In this document: piece after piece, positions 23,020 through 32,119 of the stretch
Numbering within the stretch: position 1 is the stretch's first letter
How the letters are laid out: each line of letters begins with the position of its first letter
Assembly: GCF_042662125.1 (NCBI RefSeq)
Contig: NZ_JBHSXL010000003.1
Coordinates: forward strand, 1 to 64,000
Reading direction: 5' to 3'
DNA length: 64,000 nucleotides
Origin: Halopenitus salinus
GTDB lineage: Archaea; Halobacteriota; Halobacteria; Halobacteriales; Haloferacaceae
Notes under the pieces: model-generated
The model's database searches: none
The model's input: the letters and a program-made list of their open reading frames with translations, nothing else
Told to the model about the DNA's origin: nothing
Made by a program: the position numbers and the translations under genes

Positions 23020-23691
23020 GTGGACGCACGCCAGACGGAGCTCGCGAACCCGTTCGGGATGGACTCGGAGTGTGAGAACTGTCCCGAGCTGTGCGGGACG
23101 CGCTCGAGCGTTGTACACGGATACGGGGACGTCGGCGGGGACTTCCTCGTGGTCGCGGAGGCTCCGGATTCGGGTGCGGACCGGGCTGGTAGCCCGCTCG
23201 CCGGGGAACGGGGATCCCGGCTTCGATCGATGTTCGCGGAACTCGGGTTCGTCGAACCGTTGGAGGACACCGAGTCGACGGGGGGAGACGACGGCGAAAT
23301 CGAGGACCCGCACGAACCGACGGTTCGAAACGCCTTCTTCACCCACCTGACGCGGTGTCACCACCCGGAGAGGCCGGCGACCGAGGAGGAACGAGCCAAC
23401 TGCGAGCCGTTCTTGAACGCGGAGATCCGGATGATCAACCCCCAGATCATCGTGCCGGTGGGCCAACGCCCGCTCGAGGCGCTCGCGATCGAGTACACGA
23501 CGCGCGCGCCGGACTCATTCGACGTCGAATCCGAACACGCGAGCACCGTTCGCGGGCGGGGATTCGAACTCGTTCCGATGTGTGATCCCACGGCCGCGAG
23601 TGCTGACCAGCGGGAGGCCTTCCTCGAGCACCTTCGGGAGAACGTGCTTCAACGGGACTACCGCCAGACGAAGGGGCGACGGAGCCGGTGA
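23020..23691 (+). CDS. uracil-DNA glycosylase superfamily protein (Fe-S type)
   Basis: It removes uracil from DNA, or belongs to the family that does. The 223-aa product has N-terminal Cys18, Cys21 and Cys25 (CENCPELC) plus later Cys residues near RCHHPERP and NCEPFL, consistent with the [4Fe-4S] of family-4 UDGs. The active-site motif is VAEAPDSGADRAGSPLAGERG, a variant of GEAPGxxED, and NPQIIVPVGQRPLEAL is the helix before the second motif. The start is GTG 23020, because the family begins (M/V)DARQTEL-NPFGMD. The motif variation may change the substrate. Confidence 0.85.
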   Translation: MDARQTELANPFGMDSECENCPELCGTRSSVVHGYGDVGGDFLVVAEAPDSGADRAGSPLAGERGSRLRSMFAELGFVEPLEDTESTGGDDGEIEDPHEPTVRNAFFTHLTRCHHPERPATEEERANCEPFLNAEIRMINPQIIVPVGQRPLEALAIEYTTRAPDSFDVESEHASTVRGRGFELVPMCDPTAASADQREAFLEHLRENVLQRDYRQTKGRRSR

Positions 23692-23785
23692 TCCGGGCGG
23701 CTCGATCGACCGAGTCGACGGCGGACGCGAACGCGACCCGGATCGGAAACCGGACGTTCAAGTCGCGGACCGTCCCATCTCCGGT

Positions 23786-24562
23786 ATGACCGTCATCGCC
23801 GTGCTCGCCGACCCGCCGCGTCCGGGCGTCGGCTATCCGACCCTTCCCGAGACGAGCCCGCTCTCGCAGGCGGAGGCGAGCGATCTGTACGAGGCCGTCC
23901 TTCGCGATACGGTTCGAGCCGTCGACCGCTCGGGGGGCGACCTCCTCGTGAACTACCCGACAGAGGAGATGCTTCCGGAACCGGCCCGCGGCGGCGACCC
24001 ACCGGAGGCGGAGCTGCGTGCGATCGTCGCCGACACCCTCGGAAGCGTCGAGGACGTTCGGTTCGAGCCGCAGGTCGGCTCGAACTACAGCGCACGGGCC
24101 GGAAACACGGCGACGCACCTCCTTCGCGAGGAGGACGCGGCGTCCGTGGCGATCGTGGAGCCGACGACGCCGTTTCTCACCCGACAGGTGATCGACGCGG
24201 CCGCGATGAAGCTCCGGAGTTCGGGCGCCGTCCTCGGTCCCGCCCGACGCGGACGGTGTTACTACGCCGGGTTTACGGAGCCCGTCGACTTCACGGACGC
24301 GTTCGCGGGCGCGAGCGTCCGGACGCTCGCGGAACGGACCCGGGAGGCGGGCGAGGACGTCGAGTTCGTCCGGTCGCTCCCCGCCATCCGAACGGGTGAG
24401 GACCTCCTCGACGTCGTCCCGCTGCTTAGAGCGCGCTTTGCCGCCGAGCGGGTCGTTCCCGAACACACGGCGACGTTCGTCCACGAACACGGCCTCGAGA
24501 CCAGAGAGGCCGACGGCGACCTCGAGCTCGTTCGGGACGAACGTGTTCGGGGGGATTCATAG
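23786..24562 (+). CDS. DUF2064-like GT-A fold transferase
   Basis: The 258-aa product begins MTVIAVLADPPRPG, and contains LPETSPLSQAEASDLYEAVLRDT, AIVEPTTPFLTRQVIDAA and AVLGPARRGRCYYAGF. The layout is that of DUF2064/CofC-like nucleotidyl- or glycosyltransferases, but the usual acidic DxD is replaced by EPTTPF. I cannot assign a substrate. The C-terminal codons overlap a CGAAC-N2-GTTCG palindrome (24538-24549) that probably serves the next gene. Confidence 0.65.
   Translation: MTVIAVLADPPRPGVGYPTLPETSPLSQAEASDLYEAVLRDTVRAVDRSGGDLLVNYPTEEMLPEPARGGDPPEAELRAIVADTLGSVEDVRFEPQVGSNYSARAGNTATHLLREEDAASVAIVEPTTPFLTRQVIDAAAMKLRSSGAVLGPARRGRCYYAGFTEPVDFTDAFAGASVRTLAERTREAGEDVEFVRSLPAIRTGEDLLDVVPLLRARFAAERVVPEHTATFVHEHGLETREADGDLELVRDERVRGDS
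24538..24549. promoter_or_regulatory. CGAAC-GT-GTTCG palindrome inside the end of the upstream gene
   Basis: A perfect copy, 38 bp before ATG 24588. It falls within coding sequence (encoding DERVRG), yet has the exact spacing of the other copies, so it likely regulates 24588-25190. Confidence 0.5.
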
Positions 24563-24587
24563 GGACGCTCGGGCCGGATCCACGCGT

Positions 24588-25190
24588 ATGGCCGGGTTTC
24601 CATCACCGTTCGGGAGCGACGCGGGGGACCTCTTCGACGGTTACGACGAGTTCGTCCCCGATAACCTGCCGAGGCCGGGAGCGTTCCTCGAGGGTCACGA
24701 CGTGTTGACCGGCGACGAACACGTGGCGTTCCACCGGGTGACGAAGGACTGCTTCGAGGAGCGAACGGTCTACGACATGACCTTCAACTACAACCTGGCG
24801 CGGTTGAACCTCGATACACGTCATCCGGGTGCGGGCTACCGATACGCCGAGGAGGTCGACGACCCCGCCGTCCTGCGTGCGGAGTTCACGCCGACGACGC
24901 CGTTTTGCCCCCAGACCCACACCTTGACCATGGGGTCGTTTCGAGCCTGGAACGGCTTGAGCGACCGCCACGACTACGATCTGGTTCGTGTGCGGGCGGC
25001 CCGGATGCACCACCAAAGCGAGGCGATAAACGACCAGCTTGCGGAGCTGGAGGAGCGATACCTGGAGACCGGCGACGTGACCGTCGTTCCCGAGGACGCC
25101 GGCGAGGTCGGTTCGACGCCGATGGAACGATCGAAACGCGAGGAGTCGCCGAGCCGCGGGCCGCCGGGGAACTCGGAGGCTCCCTTTTAG
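24588..25190 (+). CDS. haloarchaeal hypothetical protein under the CGAAC-N2-GTTCG motif
   Basis: The 200-aa product is of unrecognised family. Notable conserved-looking parts are HVAFHRVTKDCFEERTVYDMTFNYNLARLNL and FTPTTPFCPQTHTLTMGSFRAW, with Cys and His residues that could bind metal or heme, and a basic/acidic tail. The regulatory motif 38 bp upstream groups it with the nitrite/NO genes, so a role in that process or in metal-cluster handling is plausible but not shown. Confidence 0.7.
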   Translation: MAGFPSPFGSDAGDLFDGYDEFVPDNLPRPGAFLEGHDVLTGDEHVAFHRVTKDCFEERTVYDMTFNYNLARLNLDTRHPGAGYRYAEEVDDPAVLRAEFTPTTPFCPQTHTLTMGSFRAWNGLSDRHDYDLVRVRAARMHHQSEAINDQLAELEERYLETGDVTVVPEDAGEVGSTPMERSKREESPSRGPPGNSEAPF

Positions 25191-25304
25191 GTCAGGAGGG
25201 TCGAACCGGATCGCGGATTCGAAGGACCGAACCGGATCGCGGCCCCGGAAGTATAAATCCGATCGCGGCGAAGGTCGGCGTACGCCGAGGCGGCGACGGT
25301 TTCC

Positions 25305-26297
25305 ATGAAGGAGTACCCATCCATCCCGCGAGCCGAGGACGCCCCTGATCGACTCCTCGAGGGAGGACACCTCTGGCTCCTCGAGAAGATCGACGGCGGA
25401 CACCTCCGGATGCAGCTTCGGGAGTCGGGGCTGATTCGGTTCGGGGATCGAAATCGGGTCTACGAGGACGCCGAGGAGATCCCCGTGGAGTACCGCCACG
25501 CGGTCAGACACGTTCGCGAGAACCTCGATCGCGAGGCGCTTCGCGCCGCGGTCGACGACGTCGAGGACGTGGTCCTCTTCGGGGAGGCGACGTATCGGAA
25601 CGCGATCGACTACGAGTGGGACCGGATCCCGCCGTTCCTGGGGTTCGACGTCTGGTCTGACGAAGCGGGCGCGTTTCGTCCGCCGGACGCCGTCGAGTCG
25701 ATCTTCGAGGCGCTCGGACTGGACCCGGTCAACGCGATCGAACGGGAGGTCCGCGCGCGCGACTTCGATCCCGGCTCGTACGCGATCCCGAAGTCGGAGT
25801 GGTACGACGGCCCCGCGGCGGGGGTCGTGATCCGGAACAAGAGCGGCGATCGAGCGGCGATGGTCCATCCGAAACTGGAAGCGATCGATGCGTCCGAAGC
25901 ATCCGAGGGATCCGAAACCACCGGGACCTCGAACGCGGCCGGAGAAGCCGAAACGACCGGGGAAACCGAGACATCGGGAGAGTCGACGCCGTCGAGGGGA
26001 TCGTCCGACGGATCCCCGGAGGAGCGACCGGACGAGGTGATCGGTCGATACGTGAGCGACGACCGTCTGGAACGGACCGCGACGCGGATCGCGGAGCGTG
26101 GCGAACCGGTGACCGTCGAGGCGCTCACGGAGCGCGTCCTCGAGCGGGTGCTTCGAGAGACCACCCTCCATCGCGAGGGCCATGGGGGACGCGGGACCGA
26201 CGGTCGGTCGTCCGGCGGGGCAGGTAGGGCGGATGCGATCTCGTGCGAGGAACTCCGCGATACGGTGACGGAACGGGCGGTTCGGTTCCTCGGTTGA
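25305..26297 (+). CDS. RNA ligase family protein with acidic repeat insert
   Basis: The 330-aa product has nucleotidyltransferase motifs: motif I EKIDG (Lys28 likely adenylated), motif III/IIIa region LFGEATYRNAIDYEW and FLGFDVW, and motif IV GVVIRNK with a Lys-containing end AAMVHPKLEAI. It would join or cap RNA ends via AMP. After the core comes a 60-residue Ser/Thr/Glu/Gly repeat-like insert (about 193-255), then a helical tail. A TATA-like AGTATAAAT lies about 50 bp upstream. Confidence 0.8.
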   Translation: MKEYPSIPRAEDAPDRLLEGGHLWLLEKIDGGHLRMQLRESGLIRFGDRNRVYEDAEEIPVEYRHAVRHVRENLDREALRAAVDDVEDVVLFGEATYRNAIDYEWDRIPPFLGFDVWSDEAGAFRPPDAVESIFEALGLDPVNAIEREVRARDFDPGSYAIPKSEWYDGPAAGVVIRNKSGDRAAMVHPKLEAIDASEASEGSETTGTSNAAGEAETTGETETSGESTPSRGSSDGSPEERPDEVIGRYVSDDRLERTATRIAERGEPVTVEALTERVLERVLRETTLHREGHGGRGTDGRSSGGAGRADAISCEELRDTVTERAVRFLG

Positions 26298-26364
26298 GGG
26301 GCATCGATCATCGAAGCCGAGGGCACACCGGAACACGCGAGAGTTCACCAGAGTACGCGAGGAC

Positions 26365-27459
26365 TCATCGAAGCACGTCCGCCACCGCGTCCATCACGCG
26401 ATCGACCGTCTCCACGTCGGCGTTGTACCCCATGTGGCCGAACCGAAGGACGTCGTCGGCCATCTCCCCGAGGCCGGTCGCGAGGACGACGTCGTGTTCC
26501 TCGCGAACGCGCCGCTGAACGGTCCGGGCCTCGCCGGGCAGGTGGACGGCGGTCACCGTCGGCGAGCATCGATCGGGGTCGGGGTAGCACTCGAGACCAA
26601 GCTCCCGGACGCGCTCGCGACAGCGTTCGGCCGCGCGCTCGTGTCGGTCGTGGACGGACTCGAGACCTTCCTCCAACAGGCGATCGACCGCGACGTCGAG
26701 GGCGGCGACGTTCGCGTTCAGGTGTGTGTAGGGGAACCCCTCGGAGACGTCCCGCCACGGGAGGAAGTTCGTGTACAGCGACGACGGGTCGCGCTCCTCC
26801 ATTCGCTCCCAGGCTCGGTCGCTTATCGCGGCCGTGGTGAGCCCCGGCGGCGCGCTGAAGCACTTCTGGGAGGCGCCCAGACAGACGTCGATCCGGTCGG
26901 TCGGGACCGGAGTCCCGCCGAGCGAGGAGACGGCGTCGACGACGGTCACCACGTCGTGGGCATCGAGGAGGTCGAGGACGGGGCCGATGTCGTTGAGCGT
27001 TCCCGTCGGCGTCTCGCAGTGGACGAGCGTGGCGACCTCGAACGGGTCGTCCTCGGCGGCGGCGGACTCGAGCGCGTCGGCGACGGCCGAGCGATCGAGC
27101 CCCTCGTCGTAGGGCGCGGAAACGACCGTGGCGTCCCCGCCGTACGACTCGACGAAGTCGGCGAACCCGTCGCCGTAGATCCCGTTCGAGACACAGAGCA
27201 CGCGGTCGCCCGGCGCGACGAGCGAGGCGATCGCCGCCTCCAGTCCGAGGATCCCCTCGCCGCCCGGGATAACGACGTCGTGAGAGGCTTCATCGATGCC
27301 ATCGTGAGAGGCGCCGTAGACGCGGGCGAGTTTTCCACGGAGCGCGTCGTAGCGCTCCCGAAAGGATGCCTCGACGTCCGGGTTGGGCTGGACTTCCGCC
27401 ATCGCCTCGCGGACCGACTCCGGAACCGCCGTCGGACCGGGTGTGAATCGTATCGTCAT
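26365..27459 (-). CDS. class V aminotransferase (alanine-glyoxylate/serine-pyruvate type)
   Basis: PLP-dependent transaminase or lyase. The 364-aa product has the N-terminal FTPGPTAVPE, the PGGEGILGLEAA segment, CETPTGTLNDI, VDAVSSLGG (Asp stacking with PLP) and SQKCFSAPPGL (PLP-Lys). The C-terminal RFGHMGYNADVE holds the carboxylate-binding Arg region. It is a paralogue of 40762-41874 at low identity. The substrate cannot be fixed from sequence. It is not clearly in an operon. Confidence 0.88.
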   Translation of the reverse strand: MTIRFTPGPTAVPESVREAMAEVQPNPDVEASFRERYDALRGKLARVYGASHDGIDEASHDVVIPGGEGILGLEAAIASLVAPGDRVLCVSNGIYGDGFADFVESYGGDATVVSAPYDEGLDRSAVADALESAAAEDDPFEVATLVHCETPTGTLNDIGPVLDLLDAHDVVTVVDAVSSLGGTPVPTDRIDVCLGASQKCFSAPPGLTTAAISDRAWERMEERDPSSLYTNFLPWRDVSEGFPYTHLNANVAALDVAVDRLLEEGLESVHDRHERAAERCRERVRELGLECYPDPDRCSPTVTAVHLPGEARTVQRRVREEHDVVLATGLGEMADDVLRFGHMGYNADVETVDRVMDAVADVLR

Positions 27460-27510
27460 ACCACGGCCTGCGAGCGGCGGCCATTTCCGGATTGCGGTTC
27501 GATCGATTGG

Positions 27511-27969
27511 TCACTGGCCGTCGGTGGCGAGCCCCGCGAGCCGATCGACCGCGTCCGAAGGGAGGTGGTAGCCGATCCGATACGCCACCTCGGGATCGGT
27601 CGTGGCGTCCCTGGAAGCGACGTCGTCACCCGAGATCTCGTCGAGGAATCGGCGGACGAGATCACGTCGCCACGCGAGTTCGGCGGCCACCGTCGCGCCG
27701 CGGTCGGTCAGCCACACGTCGCCGCGTGGTTCGCGAACGAGGAGGCCGTCCGCTGCGAGCCGGTCGACCATCTCCGTGGCGCTCGCGGGGGTGACCGACA
27801 GACGGTCGCTTATCGTTCCGGTCGACGCGCTCACCCCGTCGTCGAGGGCGAGCAGACGAACGGCGACCAGATAGCGTCCAGGACGGCGATCGATGCATTC
27901 GTGCGGGCGGTCACACGCACACGCTCCCGCGGGTTCGACGGAGTTCGGCGGCGATCGGGCGGTCGACAT
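27511..27969 (-). CDS. DtxR/MntR-type winged-helix regulator
   Basis: The 152-aa product has an N-terminal Cys cluster (ACACDRPHEC, Cys17, 19 and 25), then a winged-helix (YLVAVRLLALDDGVSASTGTISDRLSVTPASATEMVDRLAADGLLVREPRGDVWLTDRG) and a dimerisation helix (WRRDLVRRFL) as in DtxR. The metal-ligand domain is shorter than in DtxR/IdeR, so the signal may be metal or heme sensed through the N-terminal Cys. It starts 12 bp after the heme-copper-like membrane gene on the same strand, so the two form an operon. Confidence 0.82.
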   Translation of the reverse strand: MSTARSPPNSVEPAGACACDRPHECIDRRPGRYLVAVRLLALDDGVSASTGTISDRLSVTPASATEMVDRLAADGLLVREPRGDVWLTDRGATVAAELAWRRDLVRRFLDEISGDDVASRDATTDPEVAYRIGYHLPSDAVDRLAGLATDGQ

Positions 27970-27981
27970 GGATGGGTGGGA

Positions 27982-29580
27982 TCAGGAACCCTCGGCGGGA
28001 AGGTCTCCTCCCGAATCGGTTCGCCTAGAGGCGGCGCGATCGGAGGTGGGACTCCGCATGTCGGAGGTAGAACCCTGCATGGCCGGGTCCTCTCGAGTAG
28101 AGAGATCTCCGGTTGGTTCGTCGGTTCCGGGGTCATCGCTGCCCGGTTGGTCGGCGTCGGAGCCGGTGTTGGCGTCGGCGTCACCGGCGGCGATCGATCC
28201 GAACAGGATCTCCGCGATCGAATACGGGCTGTGGGTTCGAACCACCGTAGCGACGTTCCAACAGAACGCGACCGATCCGACGAGAATCGCCGCTCCACCG
28301 ACGCCGCGGAGGAGATCGGCGACTCCGGCGTTCCCGAACCCGAGCCCGACGACTGCGTTCAGATCGGCGACGACGACGAACAGGGTTCCGAGGAGGAAAC
28401 ACGCGAAGTCGGTTCGGGCGATCCGGTCGCTGTAGAGGTCGTCGATCATGGGAACGTCCTCGAACCCGAGGAGATCGCTGTAGCGGTGGACCCAGACGAT
28501 GAACGGAACGACGTGATAGACCGTCCCGAGAACGACGAACCCGATGACGCCGAGGGTCAACAGATGGACCGTCCCCGGCGCCCCGAACCGCGCGGACGTG
28601 GCGAGGGGATCGCGGAGCCAGCTCGGAAGCGTGAGAAGCGCCCAAAGCGCCATCGCCGGGGCGAGAACGGCGTATCGCGACAGCATGGGCGTCCAGGGAA
28701 CCCGCGTCTCGACGAGTCGACGGGCGAGGACGACGCTCGCCGCGAGGAGCCCGACGCAGACCAGGACCCCGCCGAAAGCGGCGAGAGGGTGGAGGCCCAG
28801 GAGACGGCCGGTCGCGAGCGCCAGGACGCCGATCGGGTATCCGACCTCCTCGAGCCGCTGCAGTGGAACGTCGAGCCCGTGGAGCTCGGTCTGGGTGAAC
28901 ATCGTCGCGAGCTGGTAGAGCGCGCCGAGGACGGTCGAGAGGACCGCGCCGAAGACGGCGAGGGTCGCGTGTGCGCCGACGACGTCGACGCGCGAGACCG
29001 GATCGAGGTGTGAAGCCGGATCGGGATGTGAAGCCGAAAGCGTGGAGAGGACCGGATGGACGAGATCGATCGCGAGAAGGACGCCAACGCTCGTGAGAAG
29101 GAGGAAGAATCCGAGTGCGATCGCGAAGTGGCGTTCCGTCACGTCGAGTTCGGAGGGAGGGCCGACGGACGCAAGCGTCCGAGCGATGTTGTACACGAAG
29201 ACCCAAAAGCCGAGCAACATCACGGCTCCGAATACCGGAAGGAGAAGGAATCGACCGGAGAACAGCCCGAACGCGAACCCGACCAGTCCGAGGGAGACGA
29301 GCTGGAGCTGTCGGGTCGCGAGCGACCGCGAGTGGAGATCGACGCCGGACCACACCGGAACGAACTGCGTCATCGCGCCCATGATCGTCACACAGACCCA
29401 CCCGGCCAAGAGCAGGTGGACGTGAGCGATGCTCGAGGAGGCGGGTGGCGTACCGACGGCGATCCACACCCCGGCGATCACGCCGGCGAGGAGAAACAGC
29501 GAGGCGACGAGAAAGTGACGGAGGGGGACCGTCATCGGCGGCTGTCGATCCGTCTCGACGGTTCCGGGAACCACGCTCAT
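27982..29580 (-). CDS. polytopic heme-copper-oxidase-like (NnrS/CcoN-like) membrane protein
   Basis: The 532-aa, about 12-TM protein repeats a His-x4-Gly pattern: AHVHLLLAGWVCVTIMGAMTQFVPVW, GAHATLAVFGAVLSTVLGALYQL and VHLLTLGVIGFVVLGTVYHVVPFIVWVHRYSD. These resemble heme-binding helices of NnrS and other heme-copper-like proteins linked to NO stress and denitrification, but the CuB His pair is absent. The last 70 residues are acidic and disordered. ATG 29580 lies 41 bp from a perfect CGAAC-N2-GTTCG palindrome. It is co-transcribed with a DtxR-type regulator. Confidence 0.8.
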   Translation of the reverse strand: MSVVPGTVETDRQPPMTVPLRHFLVASLFLLAGVIAGVWIAVGTPPASSSIAHVHLLLAGWVCVTIMGAMTQFVPVWSGVDLHSRSLATRQLQLVSLGLVGFAFGLFSGRFLLLPVFGAVMLLGFWVFVYNIARTLASVGPPSELDVTERHFAIALGFFLLLTSVGVLLAIDLVHPVLSTLSASHPDPASHLDPVSRVDVVGAHATLAVFGAVLSTVLGALYQLATMFTQTELHGLDVPLQRLEEVGYPIGVLALATGRLLGLHPLAAFGGVLVCVGLLAASVVLARRLVETRVPWTPMLSRYAVLAPAMALWALLTLPSWLRDPLATSARFGAPGTVHLLTLGVIGFVVLGTVYHVVPFIVWVHRYSDLLGFEDVPMIDDLYSDRIARTDFACFLLGTLFVVVADLNAVVGLGFGNAGVADLLRGVGGAAILVGSVAFCWNVATVVRTHSPYSIAEILFGSIAAGDADANTGSDADQPGSDDPGTDEPTGDLSTREDPAMQGSTSDMRSPTSDRAASRRTDSGGDLPAEGS

Positions 29581-29621
29581 GCCGGTTTGAAAAACGGTCG
29601 GCAGATACCTGCGGCTGTCCG

Positions 29622-29633
29622 CGAACATGTTCG
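29622..29633. promoter_or_regulatory. CGAAC-AT-GTTCG palindrome in a divergent promoter
   Basis: A perfect, fully self-complementary copy. It is 41 bp before 29580 (heme-copper-like gene, minus) and 53 bp before 29687 (histidine kinase, plus), so it may serve both. Confidence 0.6.
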
Positions 29634-29686
29634 AGATCCGGGAGCATTCGATCGACTTTTGGCCCGATGGACACAACGAGTCCCCC

Positions 29687-32119
29687 ATGGAGTCGGAGAT
29701 CGGGGTTCTTCACGTCGACGACCAGTCGGATTTCGGGGAGCTGGTCGCGGCGTTCCTCGAACGCGTCGACGATCGGATCGAGGTTCAAACGGAGACGAGC
29801 GTCACGACGGCCCTCGAGAAGCTCTCGGGGGATCCGGATCGGATCGATTGTGTGGTCAGCGACTACGACATGCCGGAATCGAACGGCCTCCAGTTTCTGG
29901 AAGCGGTCCGCGAGGAGGAGCCGACCCTGCCGTTCATTCTCTTTACGGGCAAGGGATCCGAGGAGGTGGCGAGCGAGGCGATCGCAAAGGGTGCGACGGA
30001 CTACCTCCAAAAGAGGGGCGGCACGGAACAGTACGAGCTGCTGGCGAATCGGATCACGAACGCGGTCGAACAGTACCGTTACGAACACGAGCGAAACCGC
30101 GTCTATCGGGCCCTCGAGACGGCCACCCAGGCGATCGGGCTAATCGACGAGGAGGGCCGTTACATCTATCTCAACGAGGCCTACGCCAACCTCTACGGCT
30201 ACGATCCCGAGGAGCTCGTCGGCGAACACTGGCGCGTCCTGTATCCCGACGAGGAGGTCGAGCGGTTCGAGGAGGAGATCCTCCCGCGGCTCGAGGAGGA
30301 AGGGCGTTGGACCGGCCAGAGCCGGGGACTGCACGCTGACGGTACGGCGATCCCCGAGCGTCTCTCGCTCGCACGGCTCGATACGGGCGGCCACGTCTGT
30401 GTCGTCCAGGACGTCTCCGAAAAACAGCGCCGGAGACGCCGTCAACGGCGCCAACAGGACGCGCTCTTGGACCTCATGACCCACGAATCGGTCGTCTCCG
30501 GACGCTTCGACCGTGCCGTCGAGGAGGTCACCGAGACCGCGACGGAAGTGCTCGATGCGTCCGCGGTGAACGTCTGGCTCCTGGACGAGGAGGACGACGT
30601 ACTGCGATGTGTCGATGAGTACGACCGGATCGAGGACGAACACGAATCGGGGATGACGCTCGACGTGGACGCGTATCCCGAATACGTGGACGCCATCCGA
30701 TCGAACCGGTCGATCGCGGCCGAGGACGCGCGTTCGGATCCGAGAACTCGAGGACTGGCCGGGGACTACCTCGAACCGAACGACGTGCAGTCGCTCCTCG
30801 ACGCGACGCTTCGCTCCGAGGGCGAGGTCAAGGGTGTCGTCTGTCACGAGACACGCGAGGAGGCGCGCGAGTGGAGCGGCGACGAGGTACAGTTCGCCAA
30901 CGACGTCGCGGACATCGTTCACCGGGCACTCCGCAATCGAAACGATCGCGAGCGCCAGCGGGAACTCGAGTTCCAACGGTCACTCCTCGCGGCACAGCGG
31001 GACGCGATCCTCGACGGCCTCATCGTCGTCAACGAGGATCGCGAGATCGTCTCCTACAACGACCGGTTCTGTGAGCTGTGGGAGATCCCCGAGCACGTCC
31101 TCGAGAGGGGCGACGACGATGCCGTCCTCGAACGGGTGTCCGAGAAGACGATCGATCCCGAGGCGTTCCGCGAGTTCATCGAGGAGCTGTATGCGGGCCC
31201 GGAGGCGACGAGTCGCGGCGAGATCGAACTGCGGGACGGTCGGATTTTCGATCGATACACGACCCCCGTCACCGGCGAGGACGGGAACTACTACGGCCGG
31301 CTGTGGATGTTCCGCGACGTAACCGACCGAAAGCAGCTCGAACGAAAGCTCGAACGGCAGATCGAGCAGTTCGACGAGCTCACGAGCGTCGTCTCACACG
31401 ACCTCCGGTCGCCGATGGCCACCGTCCGTGGCCGTCTGGAGCTGGCACGGGAGACGGGCGAGGTGGAGCACATCGAGGCGGCACTTTCGGCCCTCGATCG
31501 CGCGGACGAACTCCGTGCGGATCTGGAGACGGTGCTCAAGACCGGGGAGATCGTTGATGAAACTCGATCGCTCGAGGTCGACGAACTCGCCAGATCGGTC
31601 TGGGAGACGATCGACACGTCGGCGACACAGCAGTCGAAATCCGGGACGGAGGTGAATGATTCCAGGGGAGAGATGGATGATTCGAGTGCTGTAGGGAACG
31701 AGGAGGGTGGGGCGACTAGCCACGAAAACACGGAGGCAAGCGCGAGCCTCCACGTGGAAGGGCCGATCGACGTCCGCGGCGACGAGAGCGCGGTTAGACG
31801 GTTGTTCGAGAACCTGATCGGGAACTCGATCGAACACGGCGAAGGAACGGTTCGGATCCGTATCGGCCCCCTCCGGGGAGAGGACGGATTCTACCTGGAG
31901 GACGATGGACCGGGGATTCCTCCGGAGAATCGAGAACGGGTGTTCGTTCCGGGCTTTTCGACGAAAGTCAATGGAGAGGGGATCGGAATAGGAATGGCAA
32001 GCGTTCACCAGATCATCGAGGAACACGACTGGGAGATCGAGGTCACGGACGCGACGGAACTGGGAGGCGTCCGATTCGAGATCAACACCGCTCCGGAACG
32101 TGGTGGCCAGTCGGAGTGA
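29687..32119 (+). CDS. hybrid histidine kinase REC-PAS-GAF-PAS-HisKA-HATPase
   Basis: The 810-aa soluble sensor kinase has, in order: receiver 1-115 with phospho-acceptor Asp59 (SDYDMP) and Lys109; PAS about 140-250; GAF about 270-420 (TEVLDASAVNVWLLDEEDDVLRC); PAS about 430-560 (ILDGLIVVNEDREIVSYNDRF); HisKA about 570-640 with SHDLRSP; HATPase with FENLIGNSIEH, EDDGPGIP and GIGIGMASVHQI. There is no TM helix, so it senses an internal signal. ATG 29687 is chosen: the upstream ATG at 29627 lies inside the palindrome. It is divergent from the heme-copper-like gene. No output regulator is adjacent. Confidence 0.9.
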   Translation: MESEIGVLHVDDQSDFGELVAAFLERVDDRIEVQTETSVTTALEKLSGDPDRIDCVVSDYDMPESNGLQFLEAVREEEPTLPFILFTGKGSEEVASEAIAKGATDYLQKRGGTEQYELLANRITNAVEQYRYEHERNRVYRALETATQAIGLIDEEGRYIYLNEAYANLYGYDPEELVGEHWRVLYPDEEVERFEEEILPRLEEEGRWTGQSRGLHADGTAIPERLSLARLDTGGHVCVVQDVSEKQRRRRRQRRQQDALLDLMTHESVVSGRFDRAVEEVTETATEVLDASAVNVWLLDEEDDVLRCVDEYDRIEDEHESGMTLDVDAYPEYVDAIRSNRSIAAEDARSDPRTRGLAGDYLEPNDVQSLLDATLRSEGEVKGVVCHETREEAREWSGDEVQFANDVADIVHRALRNRNDRERQRELEFQRSLLAAQRDAILDGLIVVNEDREIVSYNDRFCELWEIPEHVLERGDDDAVLERVSEKTIDPEAFREFIEELYAGPEATSRGEIELRDGRIFDRYTTPVTGEDGNYYGRLWMFRDVTDRKQLERKLERQIEQFDELTSVVSHDLRSPMATVRGRLELARETGEVEHIEAALSALDRADELRADLETVLKTGEIVDETRSLEVDELARSVWETIDTSATQQSKSGTEVNDSRGEMDDSSAVGNEEGGATSHENTEASASLHVEGPIDVRGDESAVRRLFENLIGNSIEHGEGTVRIRIGPLRGEDGFYLEDDGPGIPPENRERVFVPGFSTKVNGEGIGIGMASVHQIIEEHDWEIEVTDATELGGVRFEINTAPERGGQSE

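Noticed and set aside
26434..29013. 859-codon plus-strand ORF
   Set aside because: Runs antisense through the aminotransferase, DtxR-type and heme-copper-like genes. No domain is visible.
29627..29686. Upstream ATG of the histidine kinase
   Set aside because: It lies inside the palindrome at 29622-29633, and the receiver domain begins just after ATG 29687.
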